A DNA stretch of 64,000 nucleotides from Tyto alba (Eukaryota; Chordata; Aves; Strigiformes; Tytonidae). The DNA lies in NCBI RefSeq assembly GCF_018691265.1, contig NW_024881303.1, positions 12,765,777 to 12,829,776 of the forward strand, given 5' to 3'. The position numbers were made by a program, and so were the translations under genes. Below are positions 1 to 12,850 of the stretch, piece after piece. The first letter of the stretch is position 1, and every line of letters starts with the position of its first letter. The notes under the pieces were generated by a model that did not search any database, had not been told where the DNA came from, and saw only the letters and a program-made list of their open reading frames with translations.

Positions 1-3000
1 GCATTCAACAAGGGGTTGGGGAGAGGTGATGTCTATCAAACTGCACACACAAATCTGTATGCACGGAGCTGTGTGTTCATGCATATGAGTTACATGCTCT
101 CACACCTGTATATGGGATCAGTGGTGAACACAAGTGGAGATAATACAAACATTTCAGCTGCCACCCTTTTGCAAAACAGCTTTCTATTATGGTTTACATA
201 CCACTACAGGGCATCATCTGCAATGTTGTCTTTTCCTTTTCAGGAACCTTTAACAGCAGGACTCAGACTATACTCCAATAATCACGCTTCAAACTGCAGT
301 CAAGAAGCAATTCTGAAGTCACACCTCAGTAAAATACTATGCACTTACAGCAGTAAAGATAACACACTTCCAGAAAGCAGGAAGAGGACTCTGGCTAGAA
401 CGTTCAAGATAGGTGGCCCCTACCAGAACTAGCCTATTCCTAAAGGCATAGCAAGCTGCCATCAAGTCAAAGACTCTGGTTCTTGTTCAGCAAGCTAAAT
501 CTTAACTCCTAATTCACCACCAGCTATTTCTTAAACTCCAGGTTCTTATCCCTGGGAAAAATCATCACAATAGAAGAATATGACTTTTAGATGTCTTAAA
601 ACTGTTGTATCTTGGACAATCACCTTTCAGGACAGATAAGCACATAAAAAGAGGCACGGTCACCAAGGTCAGTTCTGTGCACCGTTGATTACATTCTTTC
701 AGTCACCTCTCCTGCAACCAGCATATGCTTATATTCACACTTTGGCAGAGTAGTAGAAGCAGAGATTGTTCCGGTCTTCCAATGGGTGACACTGCTCCAG
801 TCTGTCATGTCTCACTGAGCTCCGCTTCTGTCACTACTCTTGTTCAATACAAGTGGTACTCAAATATCTGAGGCTAAAGGTAAGTAACAACAAATTTTTC
901 TAAACTCATACTAACATTAGTACAGAGGTTTAGAAACTAGAAGCAAAAGTGAATTTACTGACAAAGGTGCTGGGAGAAATAGAAAGCATGAGAGTTCCCC
1001 TACAAAAAACATTTTGCTCTTTCCTTGTTCAATCAGGGATGCTGTTCTCACCGCTGAGGGCAAACATCCTCGAAATCTGCATTGGCATTCTGTATTACGC
1101 CACATCTATTTTTTATTTCCTCTTTGGGAATACAACCAATTTGCAACACAGAAATACAATAAAGCTTCTATCAAAATTAAATTTGCATCTAAAGAAGAAA
1201 CAAAAAAATTAACTCTTATATAATCTAAAATGCATTTCTCCCTCTCCCCCCAAAAAACAAAACAAAACAAACTACTGACTGCAAAAGGGACTACACAATT
1301 TGGCACCTAGCAAGCTTTGCATGAAGACAGGTTCAATACCTTGACAATACAAAGCAAGTAAGTTTTTGCCAAAGTTTTAAAATTCAAAAATGCAAAAAGG
1401 TCAATAAGTTATCTGAAATAAATGCTTTTGCTACACTACCAGAGGGGAGGATAACAGAAGACACAATCTAATTTGGTTATTACTTAAGGATCAGAAAAGC
1501 TTTTCAATCAAATTACAATTTACACTGAGAACAAAGGTTACTCGAACAGAACAGCACTGCATGCACAATATCTAAATTAGGCTCTGAAAAAGAAACCTGA
1601 AGTTGGACAAGGAGCTAAAGATCACAGCAGAAAAGTGACCAATGATATGATTCAGCCTCTCCTCTTCAAAAAACAGTTTATATTCTTATCTAAAAAGCAT
1701 AAAGCCACAGAAACTTCAGTGTCTCATCCTACCCAGGTCAGTTTTTGGGGATATGTTTTTTTAGTCCAGCTTTTAATGACATAGGTCTTGTGATTGTGCC
1801 GTCTCTCCTCCCAGCATCTCAAAAACACTTGGAAACGAACTGGACAGATAGATTTCATGAAAATGAACAGCTATGTAGAGAACAGAAACAGAAACTTAAT
1901 GTAGTGCCCCAGTGAACAAGAGGCTGTGAAAGTGCAGCCTCAATCATCACCACCTTTGTGTGCTCTATCAGTTCATCAGTCGGTACACAATCACACCCAA
2001 ACCAGACCAGATCACTACTTCCTCTTGTCCAGGCAAACGGCATGGTCTTAGTCTTCTCCAATATAATAATGGCAGAAGGTGGGCTGGAGATTTTTCTTTT
2101 GAATTGAGAAGGGGGAAATAGAAGTAAAAACAAGGGATGTAGAACACAGATTAATAAGAAACCAGACTTTATCAGGTTCGCTCTTCACAGAATCTTCTTC
2201 TGTACTTTACAGGATATCCTCAGAGACATAGATAATCAGGTATCTGGGGTGGTATTTCCAGCTGTTCAGTCTTCCCAGCCCATGTGCCTCTATCACCAAG
2301 AATTATTGCTTCAGGTTATCACACAGAAATCTTTATCTTAAAATTAAATTATTAAAACATTCTGAACTGTTTCTTTGTCTTATATTTCAGCATTTTATAG
2401 TTTCTAATAAATTCCTAGCACACACTTACTGAAAAGAACATACATATTTATTTCACTGCCTTTTAGACAGGCCTTCTGACTTGTTTCTACATCTGAGTGA
2501 GACTATAACATGCACCGTATACTGTCATACTCTGATGACTGGTTAAAACAAAAATGCAAACTGAAAGCAGTATATTGGTGACAACATATTATCAATTTAC
2601 TCAGTGTACACATGTCAAAAAGAATTAAAGATGAGCAGGGAGGCAGCCACAGGAATCTTGACTCTAGAGCTCTTAAGTATGAAGGTGTCTTACTGCAGAG
2701 GGCCATGGCCATTCTCACAGCATCCAGCCACTCCTCAGCCTAGCATTCCGGTAAAAACCTCACCGTTCAGTCTGGACAGGGGCACAAAAGAACAACTGAT
2801 AAATAAAGGGCAAACAGCTTGAATCACTCCACAAAAACACCTAGGCAGTTACTGAAGCAGCAGTGGAGTGGCAGGTTTGAAAGTAGAGGAACATCCATCG
2901 ATTTTGCCTTGTGCGAGGTCAGGAGTCTCGGCACTTTCATTCCTCTTGTTTCTACAGGGGAACTACTGAATTTTTTTATTTTTTTTTTCCTCCATGCACT

Positions 3001-3534
3001 TGTCATGCTTGAAGCACTATTCACTGTTTCTATACAGCATACATAGGATCAACTAACTAGTGCTGAGATGTTTCCAGAATATGCTTTAAGAGGAAATTCT
3101 GAGGAGGATAAGGGAGGACAGGGAAGGGTTGCTGGTCACCAACACTAGATAGAAAGAACTACACACAGTGAAAAAGATGAGACCATCCCTTATCTTTTTT
3201 TATGCAAAACATTCAAATATTAATTCCTGTACAAAAGTGAAAGCAACATTGATATTTAAAAATTATTTTCCCTTGCGTTGAAGTAAATTGGGTATCTTTG
3301 CCCTATACTCCCATAAGCATCCACCTTCCTTGCATAAACTAATGCAAACCAACTGTGAAGATGACCTTGAGATCATACACATAATAGAACAGATGAAGAT
3401 CACTAGGAAACATTACTACTTGGATATAAGCAAGTAGGACAGGAGCATTTGAAAACACACAGAATACAGAGTATTCTCCCCACAAGAAGCTTCTGCCATT
3501 TGCAAGCGCCCCACAGCCACTTAGTGCAGTATGC
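1..3534. other. AT-rich non-coding block
   Basis: No recognisable gene is seen here. Both strands carry only short open frames without family resemblance. One possible 3'-terminal exon on the minus strand (1968-2083) is listed separately. A minus-strand AATAAA-type signal occurs near 1107-1115, which would suit the 3' end of such a transcript, but this hexamer is common in AT-rich DNA. Base composition and poly(A) tracts resemble an avian intron or intergenic region. Confidence 0.5.
1968..2083 (-). CDS. Candidate terminal coding exon of an unidentified minus-strand gene
   Basis: Read on the minus strand, an acceptor (pyrimidine-rich tract ending CTCCAG) precedes a frame open for 37 codons to a TGA at 1968-1970. 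The peptide includes LLYWRRLRPCRLPGQEE and ends in IVYRLMN. Its phase (two bases completing a codon) matches the single base left by the candidate exon at 4835-4945, so the two could be joined. A second frame is also open across the same DNA, which weakens the call. No protein family was recognised. It may be a chance open stretch. Confidence 0.13.
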
Positions 3535-3715
3535 CAGAGACACTGAGGTCGGAAGGCACCTCTGGAGGTCACAAAGCCCAACCTTCTCTTCAGAGCTGAG
3601 CCAACTTCAAAGTTAGCCAAGTTGTCCAAGGCTGAGTTTTCAAAAACTCCAAGGGTGAAGATACCATGCAACCTGTTCCAGTGCTTAACACTCCTCTGTG
3701 AGGAGTTTTTATTAT
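3535..3715 (-). repeat. CR1 LINE 3'-end fragment
   Basis: The plus strand reads like the reverse complement of an avian CR1 3' region: a 'ggaaggcacctctggaggtc' block, then 'ccaac', then 'caacctgttccagtgctt'. These appear in the order expected of a minus-strand CR1 whose 3' end lies near 3540. Only the 3' untranslated part remains, so the copy is 5'-truncated and inert. The element is diverged, and its left boundary is approximate. Confidence 0.75.
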
Positions 3716-4834
3716 AGCAACTATGGCATGATATTCTTACATAGAAAAAAGGCCTGTTCCAATACAGGAACTGTTATGTTCTCAAGAAACTAAACCAGAT
3801 TTCACCATAATCTTTAAGGGATCTATTCTGTAAGAATTATTGAACAAATAGCAAAACTATTTTTGGCTGGGATGGTACAGGCTATTTAAGCCTTTCCTAG
3901 CTGAACTAGAAAATCAGAAGTATAACCAAAAATGGTATCTTGATATTCTTGCAAAATAACAATGATGCAGGTCACCTGAATCGCAAACATTGTGTATTTC
4001 CCATACTCTAGTCTGCAAGATGACAGAATAGCAGAAAATGAATGGTAAGCTAAGTTTTACACTGTTTTATTCTTTTAACTTTTTATCACTTTCTTTGGCT
4101 CTATTTCTTTCAACAATGAGTCTATGCATTCACTTGAAGTGTCTTACAGGATTAGAGAAAACAGCACCCCAGTTCAGGGAACTCAATTTAGAAAACCTGT
4201 TAGACTATGCTTTCATGAAAATAGTTCTTATATTCCCTCCTGCTCAGTTCAACAAATTTTTAGATTCTAGATAAAAAAATAAAGCATTGAATAGATGTCC
4301 AAAGTAATTACATCAGCATTAAAAGATGAGAATGGGAATATTTATAAATAATACTGTAGTATTTATATAGTCTGGAGTATCCAAGAGCCCAGGGATTGAT
4401 ACTTTTAGTAACTACTCAAGAATATGTTGAATAGAATTATCATTTAGTCTAACACATACTGTACTGATGGGAGAGGAAAAAAAAAAAAAAAAACAAACAC
4501 ACAAAAACTTTAAAAAGGATTAAATTTTAACTATTAAAAAAAGCAGAAAAATAATTCAGTGCAATTTAAGAAAGCTGATTTTTATGTGACACCATGTTCA
4601 ACTATTACTTTTTGAAAGCTAACAGCATTCTTTTGAATCCTGACATATGGTCTGGCAAAACAGCTTTAAGATTCAGCCTGAGGCAGTAGTAAAACCAAAG
4701 TGTTTGTATTTTGACTTACACTTGCTATCTACAGTTCTCAATAATTACTTCGTAATCTCAGTGGGCTACCAAAATAGAGTATAAAGTAATCGGAAGTGCA
4801 AGAAATCAAAAGCCTCTTTTTAAAAACAAAATAC

Positions 4835-4945
4835 CTCTTAAGCTTTGAAAGCCTGGGTCACAAAACAACAGATAAGGGACATGCTGTCCAAGCTCACTGT
4901 GAGTACTTTCTTCTGCATTTTTAATTTCAATTTGGGTTCTTGTCT
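4835..4945 (-). CDS. Candidate coding exon of an unidentified minus-strand gene
   Basis: On the minus strand a strong acceptor (TTTTCTTTTTTCTCTCCTGC followed by ACACAG) is followed by 111 bases that stay open in one frame, then a GAG/GTATTT donor. The 36 full codons include TQIEIKNAEESTHSELGQHV and YLLFCDPGFQSLR. The exon starts with two bases of a split codon and ends with one. The start phase fits the candidate exon at 6139-6165. The residue mix looks protein-like, but no family is recognised. A 36-codon opening is not rare in this AT-rich DNA, so confidence is low. Confidence 0.25.
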
Positions 4946-6138
4946 CTGTGTGCAGGAGAGAAAAAAGAAAACACATGAGGTTACTGCATTTCACCCAGGA
5001 AGTTAACTCCCAGTTGGGATCCATATTTCTGTATGAGGTTTTTAGCAGAAGCATTTAAAGACTAGGAGAGATCAAAAGACAATCAGATGATCACACGACA
5101 AAGCACACTTTAATCTCTCCCTCTGCTGTTCAGGGGAAGTCCATAATTGAGATACATATGTCAGTTCCATGTGGAAGGAGTGGGTCAACACTATTTTTTT
5201 GTAATTCTGGCTCTCTTTACAAAAGAAAAGTTCTATCTACCATGAAAGAAAAATATTCAGATCAAATATCCTGTGAAATACCATGATAATCATAATATTT
5301 CAAGTTAAAGAGAGAAGAGGCTTTGAAGAGAACCAGCAAAACCAGTTTGTAATTGCATTCTGAATACTCTCTTTTTATGGAAAGCTATTTCTTATAAGCC
5401 CAGATTTCCTCCACTTCTCGTTTTACAGCAAGCCTAACATTTCCTTTACTTTTGTTGAACAGCATAGAAGTCATTGGTTCACATGTTATAAGTGGTAATG
5501 TCAAATCACATACACCCAGAAGAGAAGTCGTTCACTACGTTTCCCCCTTATGCCTGCTAAGACTGAGAAACAGTAAATTTGAACTACCAATGACAAATCC
5601 TGGTAAGGATCAACAAGGATTAAGGCAGGCGGCAGGTCCAAACCATTTTGGCCAAAGCATAAAGTCCAGGAAAAAGACATGTCAACCTCTAGCGACCTAA
5701 AAAACTCCCCCTTTTCTTTCCAAGGTGTGCCTTCAAGAAAAATCTGCTGCATGGTTTACCAGAAACAACTTGCTATTGAATTGTATCAACTTAAGACACC
5801 AAAGTTTCTTCATCTCTGAAATCACCAAACAGGAATCAAAAAAATCTTTGTCTTACAATTGTCAGTCTTTTGTCTTTTTTTTTTTTTTTTGTAAACCAAG
5901 ACTTATTGATGGATGCTATTCTTTTCCACTCTATTAATCAAAAAGATCTGTAGTTTCAAATCTAGTGAAATGTCAAAAGTCTAGCTGAATAGCAAGATAT
6001 ATTCTTCAAATCACAGTCTATCTACTCTGCTGACTGGTAAACGCATGAAGAATACTTTCTGAATTTCCAATTCCTGGCAGAATGCATCTATACTGAGTCT
6101 TAATGAATCTAGCCTTGAAATCTAAGCAGAGGAATTAC

Positions 6139-6165
6139 CTGTCTTAAAATTCTTTACTTCATCTT
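6139..6165 (-). CDS. Candidate 27-nt micro-exon, minus strand
   Basis: The minus-strand sequence TTCTTCTAATAATTGCAG looks like a branch point plus acceptor. It is followed by 27 bases and then CAG/GTAATT, an acceptable donor. Only one frame is open (DEVKNFKT). It begins needing one upstream base and leaves one base, which fits the candidate exon downstream at 4835-4945 (joint codon GAG). Very short exons are easily matched by chance. Confidence 0.14.
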
Positions 6166-9100
6166 CTGCAATTATTAGAAGAAAGTATCTGAAGGCAAAG
6201 GTGTTAGAGACCAGCCAAAAAAAAAAAAAAAAATCCAAAGCACTTCAAGAGGCTTATTATAAATAATTACAAGAAAACTGCCTTCTCAAGAATCTCCAGA
6301 ATATTAGTTAATCTAGTTTTAAAATGCAGCTCATCTTTAACAAAATAATCCTCCCAGGAAATTCTGAACACACCAGAGTATAGAGGAAACTGGTAAATGA
6401 AACAGAATGCAACTTCAAGTACAGCTCTGCATTTTTTGAATTAAATGTTGAAATGAAGTACTGCGGAACTAGAAATGGCTACTTCAGAAAACTGATATCA
6501 CACCATCTCACTTCCTGAAGAAATTCTTTCCACTCTCAAAGTAAGTTTTCTAAGCCTACATCCAAAGGTCAAAAAAAAAAAAAAAAAAACAGCCAAAAAA
6601 AAATATCTATGTATCCTGTCTCCTATGGAAACTAGCCCACCCTCATAAAACATTTCCTGATCTTCCATTTTATACAGTTGACCATTGCATACTGTAAACA
6701 CAGGTGAGAATTAATTACTTTTTCACACGATCCTAAGTACTAATCAAATTCTAGAAGCTAATAACAGCAAGCAACATCATCAGCATATTTTATTTAACAT
6801 TAAACTGCCTGGAAGACATTCATCATTCATGCACAGATCTCAACCTCTCACTAATCTTAAATGGATTTTTCCACCATTCTAAAAGATGTCTCTTCAGCTT
6901 TGTCTAAATTCATTGCTTCTTAGTCAGGAAGAAAGAGGGAAGAATGGCATAAGGACAACTCTCTAGTCATTTGCCCATATTTTATTCCTTATCAGAACAT
7001 AAGGGAAGACAAAAACATTGTCCAGTTGTTTAATGAAGCAGTAGCATGTTTAAATTCAGTGATTTCAGTGTTCATACTGTATACTTCACTGTTTATATTG
7101 TATTTTCTATGACCAACATCTCAAAGTTTGGGAAAAGTGTGTATGTGTATGCATGAATATTTTTCTATTAGAGGAAAAAAAAAAACAATTGAATCATATT
7201 TGTAAATGTAATCTGGAAAAACAAACAAGAAAACAACAACAACAAAAACACACAGAAAAAAATTTTCAAGTAAACAAACCACCAAAACACCTGTGCTAGT
7301 ATTTCTAGTTATACTAAAGTTCATTACAGTTTCTACATCTCTAATAAAAATGTATTACTGAAGTTGAGTTTTCATGAGGAAAAAACAAGGTTTGGAAAAA
7401 GTCAGACTTAATGCAGATTTGTCAGAATGTTCAGAATCAGAACTTCACATTCACTGCTATCTAAAGCATTTTTTTTTACTTTTATAAAGGTGTTCATGGA
7501 AAAAGATGGGGTTTTCTGTAACTGAAGATTTAGATCCACGAAACGTGTTTCCCAGCAGTGTAAGGAATGAACTTGTTGCTTCCTCTTGTAGCAATCACAG
7601 GATTTGGGAATATGTTACTGGAGGCCAAGTCTATGTAAGACACAAATTCCTTCTGATGTATGACAGTATTTGTTTTTCCAGATGCAAAGTCTCATTAAAG
7701 GATTTTTTTTACCTGAAACCTGCATGCAATTTCCCAGTTCCTCTCTCTGATTGCAATTGCTTTCCCCTGTATCAAACTATTTTATTATTTTGCCTTGCTA
7801 ACTTAAGTCTTGTATTTGCTGTCCGCAGGTTTATATCAACTGTTATTCTGGAGGTTTCAGATAAATAGATATTGTTGACATCTTGAGAACAAGACATCTC
7901 AAGAGCACCAGTTCAGACAGCATGCTAAAGACAAAAAAAAAAAAAAAGGTCCCTTTGAAAGTTTCTCTCTTGCACTGGATTTTGAGAATTAACAAAATAT
8001 TGACGAGGATGTTGTCCTGCAATATACTTAACGTGAAGATTATAACAGTACTTTACAAATTTGTCTAACTAAATTTCACATCACTACCCAAAAGCAAGCG
8101 TTTATTACTGTTACACAGTCAAAAAAGTTTAACACAAGAGACGGCAACCTTACAAAGAAACTTCTGATAGAATTGTACAGTATTGGTGCTGCTTAAGAGA
8201 CACATTTAAAAGTAGTGCTTTCCACACCATCCACAAGGCCTTACAAAGATTTCTGTCTTCAGCTTTGGAATATGAAGTTGCCAGTTTTAGTTGAAAATTC
8301 TTTTTGCGTGCTTAAAGCCAGAGGGCTCCTCGAGTTAATATTAATGAAATTGTGTTCATCTCTACCAAATAAATACTGAATAGAGCAATTTTGTTTAATG
8401 TATTAATGATGATCTAACATTTAAATGTGCATTTTTATTTTTGAAAATTCAAACCTGAAAGCCTCCAGGTGTTGCATTAGAAATTAAATGAGAATACTTA
8501 GTGATTCCTTGGAGTATTTATACTGATAAAGACTACCTGCTTGCATTACAACGATACGTATAGGCACAGTTTAGATATGCAGAATATAACAAATAACTTC
8601 CAGTTGGAGCAAATTCCAGATTTAAAAGTATGCAGAAGACACTCCCTGTTAGAGCAAGAGGCTTAAATCCTAAAATTATAGTTTAAAGGATGTTGCACCG
8701 CTAACAACTGTTCAAAGAACATAGTGCTGATTCCCCACTTTTTGCAAATAACTTCTATCTAGGCACTGAAGCTTCCAGCATTACAGCAGTGGTTTGGAAT
8801 TTTCCACCAATTCTACTGAATGGCTACATGATTTTAAGACTTTGCCACTTCATTTTCCCCTGAACTGTAAAGTAATTACAATATTGCTTGCCTTTTATAG
8901 CATCCCTGGCCTACATCAGTAGGAAGTATTATTTTTAGACTCTTCTAGTTAGATTTGTCAGCAGTCTAAATCCTCCTAGAAGTCTGGATAAGAAGAAGTC
9001 ACCTGCTTGCCCTTCTTAGTCTCATAAGCAATTTATGTTTTTTTTTTTTTCTTCATAATACTTCCCAACTAAACTGCAGCCCAATGCTTTATGATCTATA

Positions 9101-9576
9101 TGAAGCAATTTCAGGATCTGAAAACACTGGGTATAATATTATAGACAAACAGCTAGAGAGGTCAAGGAAACCTCATCTCTATAAATAAGGAGAACTACCA
9201 CCTTAACATTGTAAATGCTTCTGTGAAGAATCCTTTCTTCTAATTGCTTCATACTGTTCTGAAAGCTCCTGTACCGCTGCCTTTAGAAGATCCCAAGGAA
9301 GTGTCAAACTGAATCCAATTAAGAACATCTATAAATGCACTTCCTCCAATAAAGTCCCAAAATGCATCAAAAATGCCATCATACACATCCATGAAGCCAG
9401 GCACAATCCAGTTCCTGGAAGTCTTTTTCATCATTAAACAGCCTCTATAACACACTAGTGATAGGCTCAGTGTACAGCACAGACAGACATCATGTCATAA
9501 TTTCATTCAAGCCCAGGAGTATTTGTTTTCAGTAGACAAAGTTGAAAGTTTTCTAGCAACTTACAACAGTTGGAGG

Positions 9577-9611
9577 AAAAAAAAAAAAAAAAAAAAGAAA
9601 AAAGAAAAAAA
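9577..9611 (+). repeat. A-rich simple tract
   Basis: A run of about 20 A followed by interrupted A-runs with single G. It is not obviously the tail of a recognisable retroelement, because the flanking sequence shows no CR1 match. It creates lysine-rich artefact frames on the plus strand. Confidence 0.8.
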
Positions 9612-10944
9612 GGTAGCTCCAAAGCATCTGTTAAGCATGATTCCTGTTTCCCCTATACCTCTGCTAACACTACAAGCAATTATTCTGAAGCCAAGAGCAG
9701 AAAATTTCTAGTGTTATTTCAGATCAGTGAGTTCTGTATGTTAATCATAGAATGCCAAAAAATGGTTTTACCCTGTTTTGGGGGATTTTTTAAATCTTCC
9801 ACTTTTCTAGACCGTTATTCAGCGGTGGGGGAAGCATTCTTAAACTTAGGTATATGTAAACTCACACTGTATTTTTTTCTTTATATAGTTTTAGTATTTT
9901 ATTCTCCTGGGCATTGACTGTACCAAAGGTTCACTATCAAAGCTATCACCAGCATAGCAAATAAACATAAGCAAAGGTTATCCCATTTTGGAATAAGGAT
10001 ACTTTTTGTTATCAATCCAAACAGCTTCTGTGTCTCACTGAAGTAAAGGACTTCATTAGTGCACTTAGAGAGGATAGAGGGCCAACAGTAACTGTCATTA
10101 AGGCAAATCCACAGTATCTTAAACTCAGCTGAATGAGGACAATCCCAACTTCCTCTCTCTTCCCACATGAAAATTTTAAATCTTTAATGATATGTCATCA
10201 CCTCTTTTTTTTAAATAATCTCCAGACACATTTTTTTTAAAGAGTGGCCTCAGCTGAATATCATATGCAAGTAAGAGCTCATCTCTATTAATACAAACTT
10301 TTTGTACTCAAACTATTCTTTATATAGGCCCCTTTTTTCTCTCTCATCTGCATTGACCAGTAGTTTCAATCAAGCCCTCCACTACCACATTCAAGTTGTA
10401 CCTTGAAGCACAACATAAGAATCAACAACACTGATTTTTACAGTATATATTCCTGGTATCTATCTTTGATGATAGCAGAAGTACAATGGAAGCCAAGCAT
10501 TGTACGTGGAAATTCAGATCGAAGTCATCAAAATACATGCTCATCTTCAGAAAATGTTGCATTACATTTTCAATGTAAGGAGGAAATATTATGTGTATGA
10601 CTAGATCCTGAATTACAAACAAAGCAAAAAGGAGATTTCCAGTGAAGTTTGAGATGGCAGGTGAGTAGAAAAATGTTCCACGTGAGTCCTAACCACCTAC
10701 TTCAATGCAGTAAAAAAGACTGCTCAGGTGAAATGTTCTCCTCTATAAAAACACTCACGCTTTAGTAGGAGAAAAACAACAAAAAAATAAGTATCAGAGA
10801 CTCCTTAATACATGTGGTAGCAATTTGTTTCCTAACCATTACCTAGCAAGCTCATGAAGTTTGGATTGAGTACAGCCCAGTTCAGCCATGCCCTCAAACA
10901 AAAGGGAAAATAAAACTTTGAAAGAAAGTACATCAATCTGTAAA

Positions 10945-10952
<8 letters not shown>

Positions 10953-10979
<27 letters not shown>
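10953..10979 (+). repeat. Poly(A) tract, about 27 bases
   Basis: A near-perfect homopolymer of A, among the longest in the window. No upstream retroelement body or target-site duplication is evident. It is a mononucleotide microsatellite or an old tail. Confidence 0.85.
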
Positions 10980-12401
10980 TTCTCCTTGAATGTTTATCCA
11001 GAGCTATCAGAATTTTCATGCATGACAAATGTGAGATTTTTTCCCAGCAGCCAAAAAAAGCTATATTAACACCAAAAGCAGCAAGAAATAATTTTACCGT
11101 ATCACAGCCACACAAAATGGGTCAGTGCCACTAAAGAATTTGACACAGATGTGAATACAGTTCCAAGCAAGCCGCAAGTCAAGTTACAAGAATTAGAAGA
11201 TTAAAGGTGAGTCTCCAAACTAGCAGTAACACAATTCCATAAAATGTATTTTCTCAGAATATACTCTTTAGAACAGGTTCACCTTAAGAACAAGTTGCAA
11301 GACCCTTTTCCATTTAAACACTTCATCAGTATCACAGCTGCTGCCAGAACAGCATAAAGGTTGAAATTCTTGACGGTTCTTGTCTTCTTCCCAGCCCAAT
11401 CTTTTTCTTACTGCCTGTTCTAACCTCTTCACTAGCTACGTGCTACCAGGTAGACTCTGTATCAGTCTGGGAATTATATACTCCTTCCCATGTAACAATT
11501 CTCCCTGACCGACAACCGAAGAGACTACAATATTAAAAGGGGAATTGTTAATTTTAAAAAGCTCCTGATTTCCAAAGTTTGTGCAACAGTTTTCTTGATC
11601 AAGTCTGTATACTACTTTTCTTCACACACTAACACCCCTCCCCCCAAATTTGGAAGATACTTGATTGCTTACATTTCCTTTGTTTTATTTGAATCTCATT
11701 TGATCTGCACCTTGAGTAGAAAGGAGAACAGGTTTTCTCAATGCCCTGTTGGGGTTCTCTTTTACTCTTGCCAATAAAGGGAGCTTTGCTATAGTCTGCC
11801 CAGTTCCTTTCTTTGCCCTAAAGAAAGAGAAGTTTAAGTTCTGTTACAGGGTTTTGAATGAAGGTAACATGCTTCACGGCATCTTTAAAGTTAGTCTAAT
11901 GAAACTAAGGAAGTATCAAACTAATTTTAATGATAGATTTTAAAAATAACAAAAAGAACATTATAGATAAAATAACAACCTATGATTTTTAAAATCACTG
12001 TTTTTCTCCCTTCCACTATTGTTCACAAAGGACTCTCAACAAAACATTATAGGACATGCATAAAGTAAAAATCACAGCTAAATTTTCCTGCCTTCACACA
12101 CATGCAAGACTTCTCCACCCAGATACATCATGTGCCATTACAGACTCTACAAAATCTTCTGAGCAGTGTCATTTTCTTGGTAATGGCCTGTTAAAATTCC
12201 ATTTGGAAACATCAGTCCAATTCTGGGAAGGTAACTAATTGTTCTGCAGAGTGTTTCTTAAAAAAAAAAAAATCCTATGAAAATATTAGATCACTGGAAG
12301 AAAGTAACCTAGTTTGAGGAAGTTTGTTTCATCCTGAAACTTTTACATGAACAGATAAAAAGAGGAAAAGAGTCGGAAAGCATAATTAATACACATCTTC
12401 A

Positions 12402-12485
12402 TCAACCTCTATCTATGTGCATTCCTAAATGTTCATAGTAAAATTTAGATGCAACAAATGCTGCAACGCCGAGGCCACCAGTACA
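12402..12485 (-). CDS. Candidate second exon of a 62-residue mini-protein
   Basis: On the minus strand, after CTTCAGATTTAG, an in-frame stretch of 27 codons runs to a TGA at 12402-12404. It encodes GGLGVAAFVASKFYYEHLGM, a short hydrophobic segment followed by a polar tail. In phase 0 it could join the ATG-containing exon at 12654-12758, across an intron of about 168 bases. The acceptor has a poor pyrimidine tract with a G-run. An alternative donor (AGAG/GTTGAT) just before the stop would leave one base, in phase with the mini-exon at 6139-6165. The function is unknown. Confidence 0.2.
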   Translation of the reverse strand, partial: CTGGLGVAAFVASKFYYEHLGMHIDRG

Positions 12486-12639
12486 CTAAATCTGAAGCCC
12501 CCCCAGTCTCTCTCATATTTACACTTAAGCGACAACGTTTTGTGGCCACGTTACAGAAACCTCACCTGACCATTTAAAATATACGCAGTCAAACCACGTT
12601 TTTCAAGGATTTTCGTTTCTCAACTCTTGTCAATGAAGT

Positions 12640-12850
12640 TTGCATCCACCTACCACAGAGCCCAAGCGCGTCGGCGAGCTCTGACAAGCCTGAGCAGCTA
12701 TTCCGCAGTGCCCGGCCGGCGCCCAGGGCCCAGCTCGCAGCGCGTTCCCAGCTGCCATCCTGCACAGAGCGCGGCCAAGGCGGCTCGGCCCCCGCAGTTA
12801 CACAGAGCGGGTCACAGAAGTTCAGACAGTCCACAGAATTGCGTACCTGC
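12640..12850. promoter_or_regulatory. Small CpG-rich patch, possible promoter
   Basis: About 200 bases with many CpG dinucleotides (for example CGCGTCGGCG, CCGGCCGGCG and GCGCGGCC) sit alone in surrounding AT-rich DNA. CpG is otherwise depleted here, so retained CpGs suggest an unmethylated regulatory element or promoter. On the minus strand it contains a Kozak-like ATG and a splice-donor consensus. No TATA box is obvious. It could also be an isolated enhancer or a repeat remnant. Confidence 0.45.
12654..12758 (-). CDS. Candidate first coding exon in CpG patch
   Basis: On the minus strand GCAGGATGGCAGCT is a good translation-start context. It is followed by 35 codons ending at a GTG/GTAGGTGG donor in phase 0. 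The peptide begins MAAGNALRAGPWAPAGHCGI and contains arginines, many alanines and no acidic residues, as seen in mitochondrial targeting presequences. If joined to 12402-12485 the product would be a 62-residue protein with one short membrane-like segment. No homologue is recognised, and GC-rich DNA readily gives such Ala/Arg-rich peptides, so this remains a suggestion. Confidence 0.22.

Larger units (their letters stand above)
3716..12400. other. AT-rich, intron-like block with poly(A) tracts
   Basis: No gene could be recognised. The block holds A-rich runs (around 4480, 6220, 6570, 9577 and 10953) and A/C-rich sequence near 7215-7262. Possible minus-strand mini-exons at 4835-4945 and 6139-6165 are listed separately. 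Weaker ones at 10843-10892 and 11098-11130 are described in the findings. Open frames of up to 120 codons on the plus strand look random in composition. Confidence 0.5.

Noticed and set aside
2213..2239. Plus-strand 27-nt micro-exon-like cassette (DILRDIDNQ)
   Set aside because: The acceptor and donor look good, but it has no partner exons on the plus strand. It shows how easily such cassettes occur by chance, and is a caution for the minus-strand chain.
9242..9455. Coding-like minus-strand stretch with protein-like text in three different frames
   Set aside because: The frame shifts repeatedly between LFNDEKDFQELD, FIDVLNWIQF and LLKAAVQELSEQYEAI. It may be a decayed copy of something, but no family could be named and the matches may be chance.
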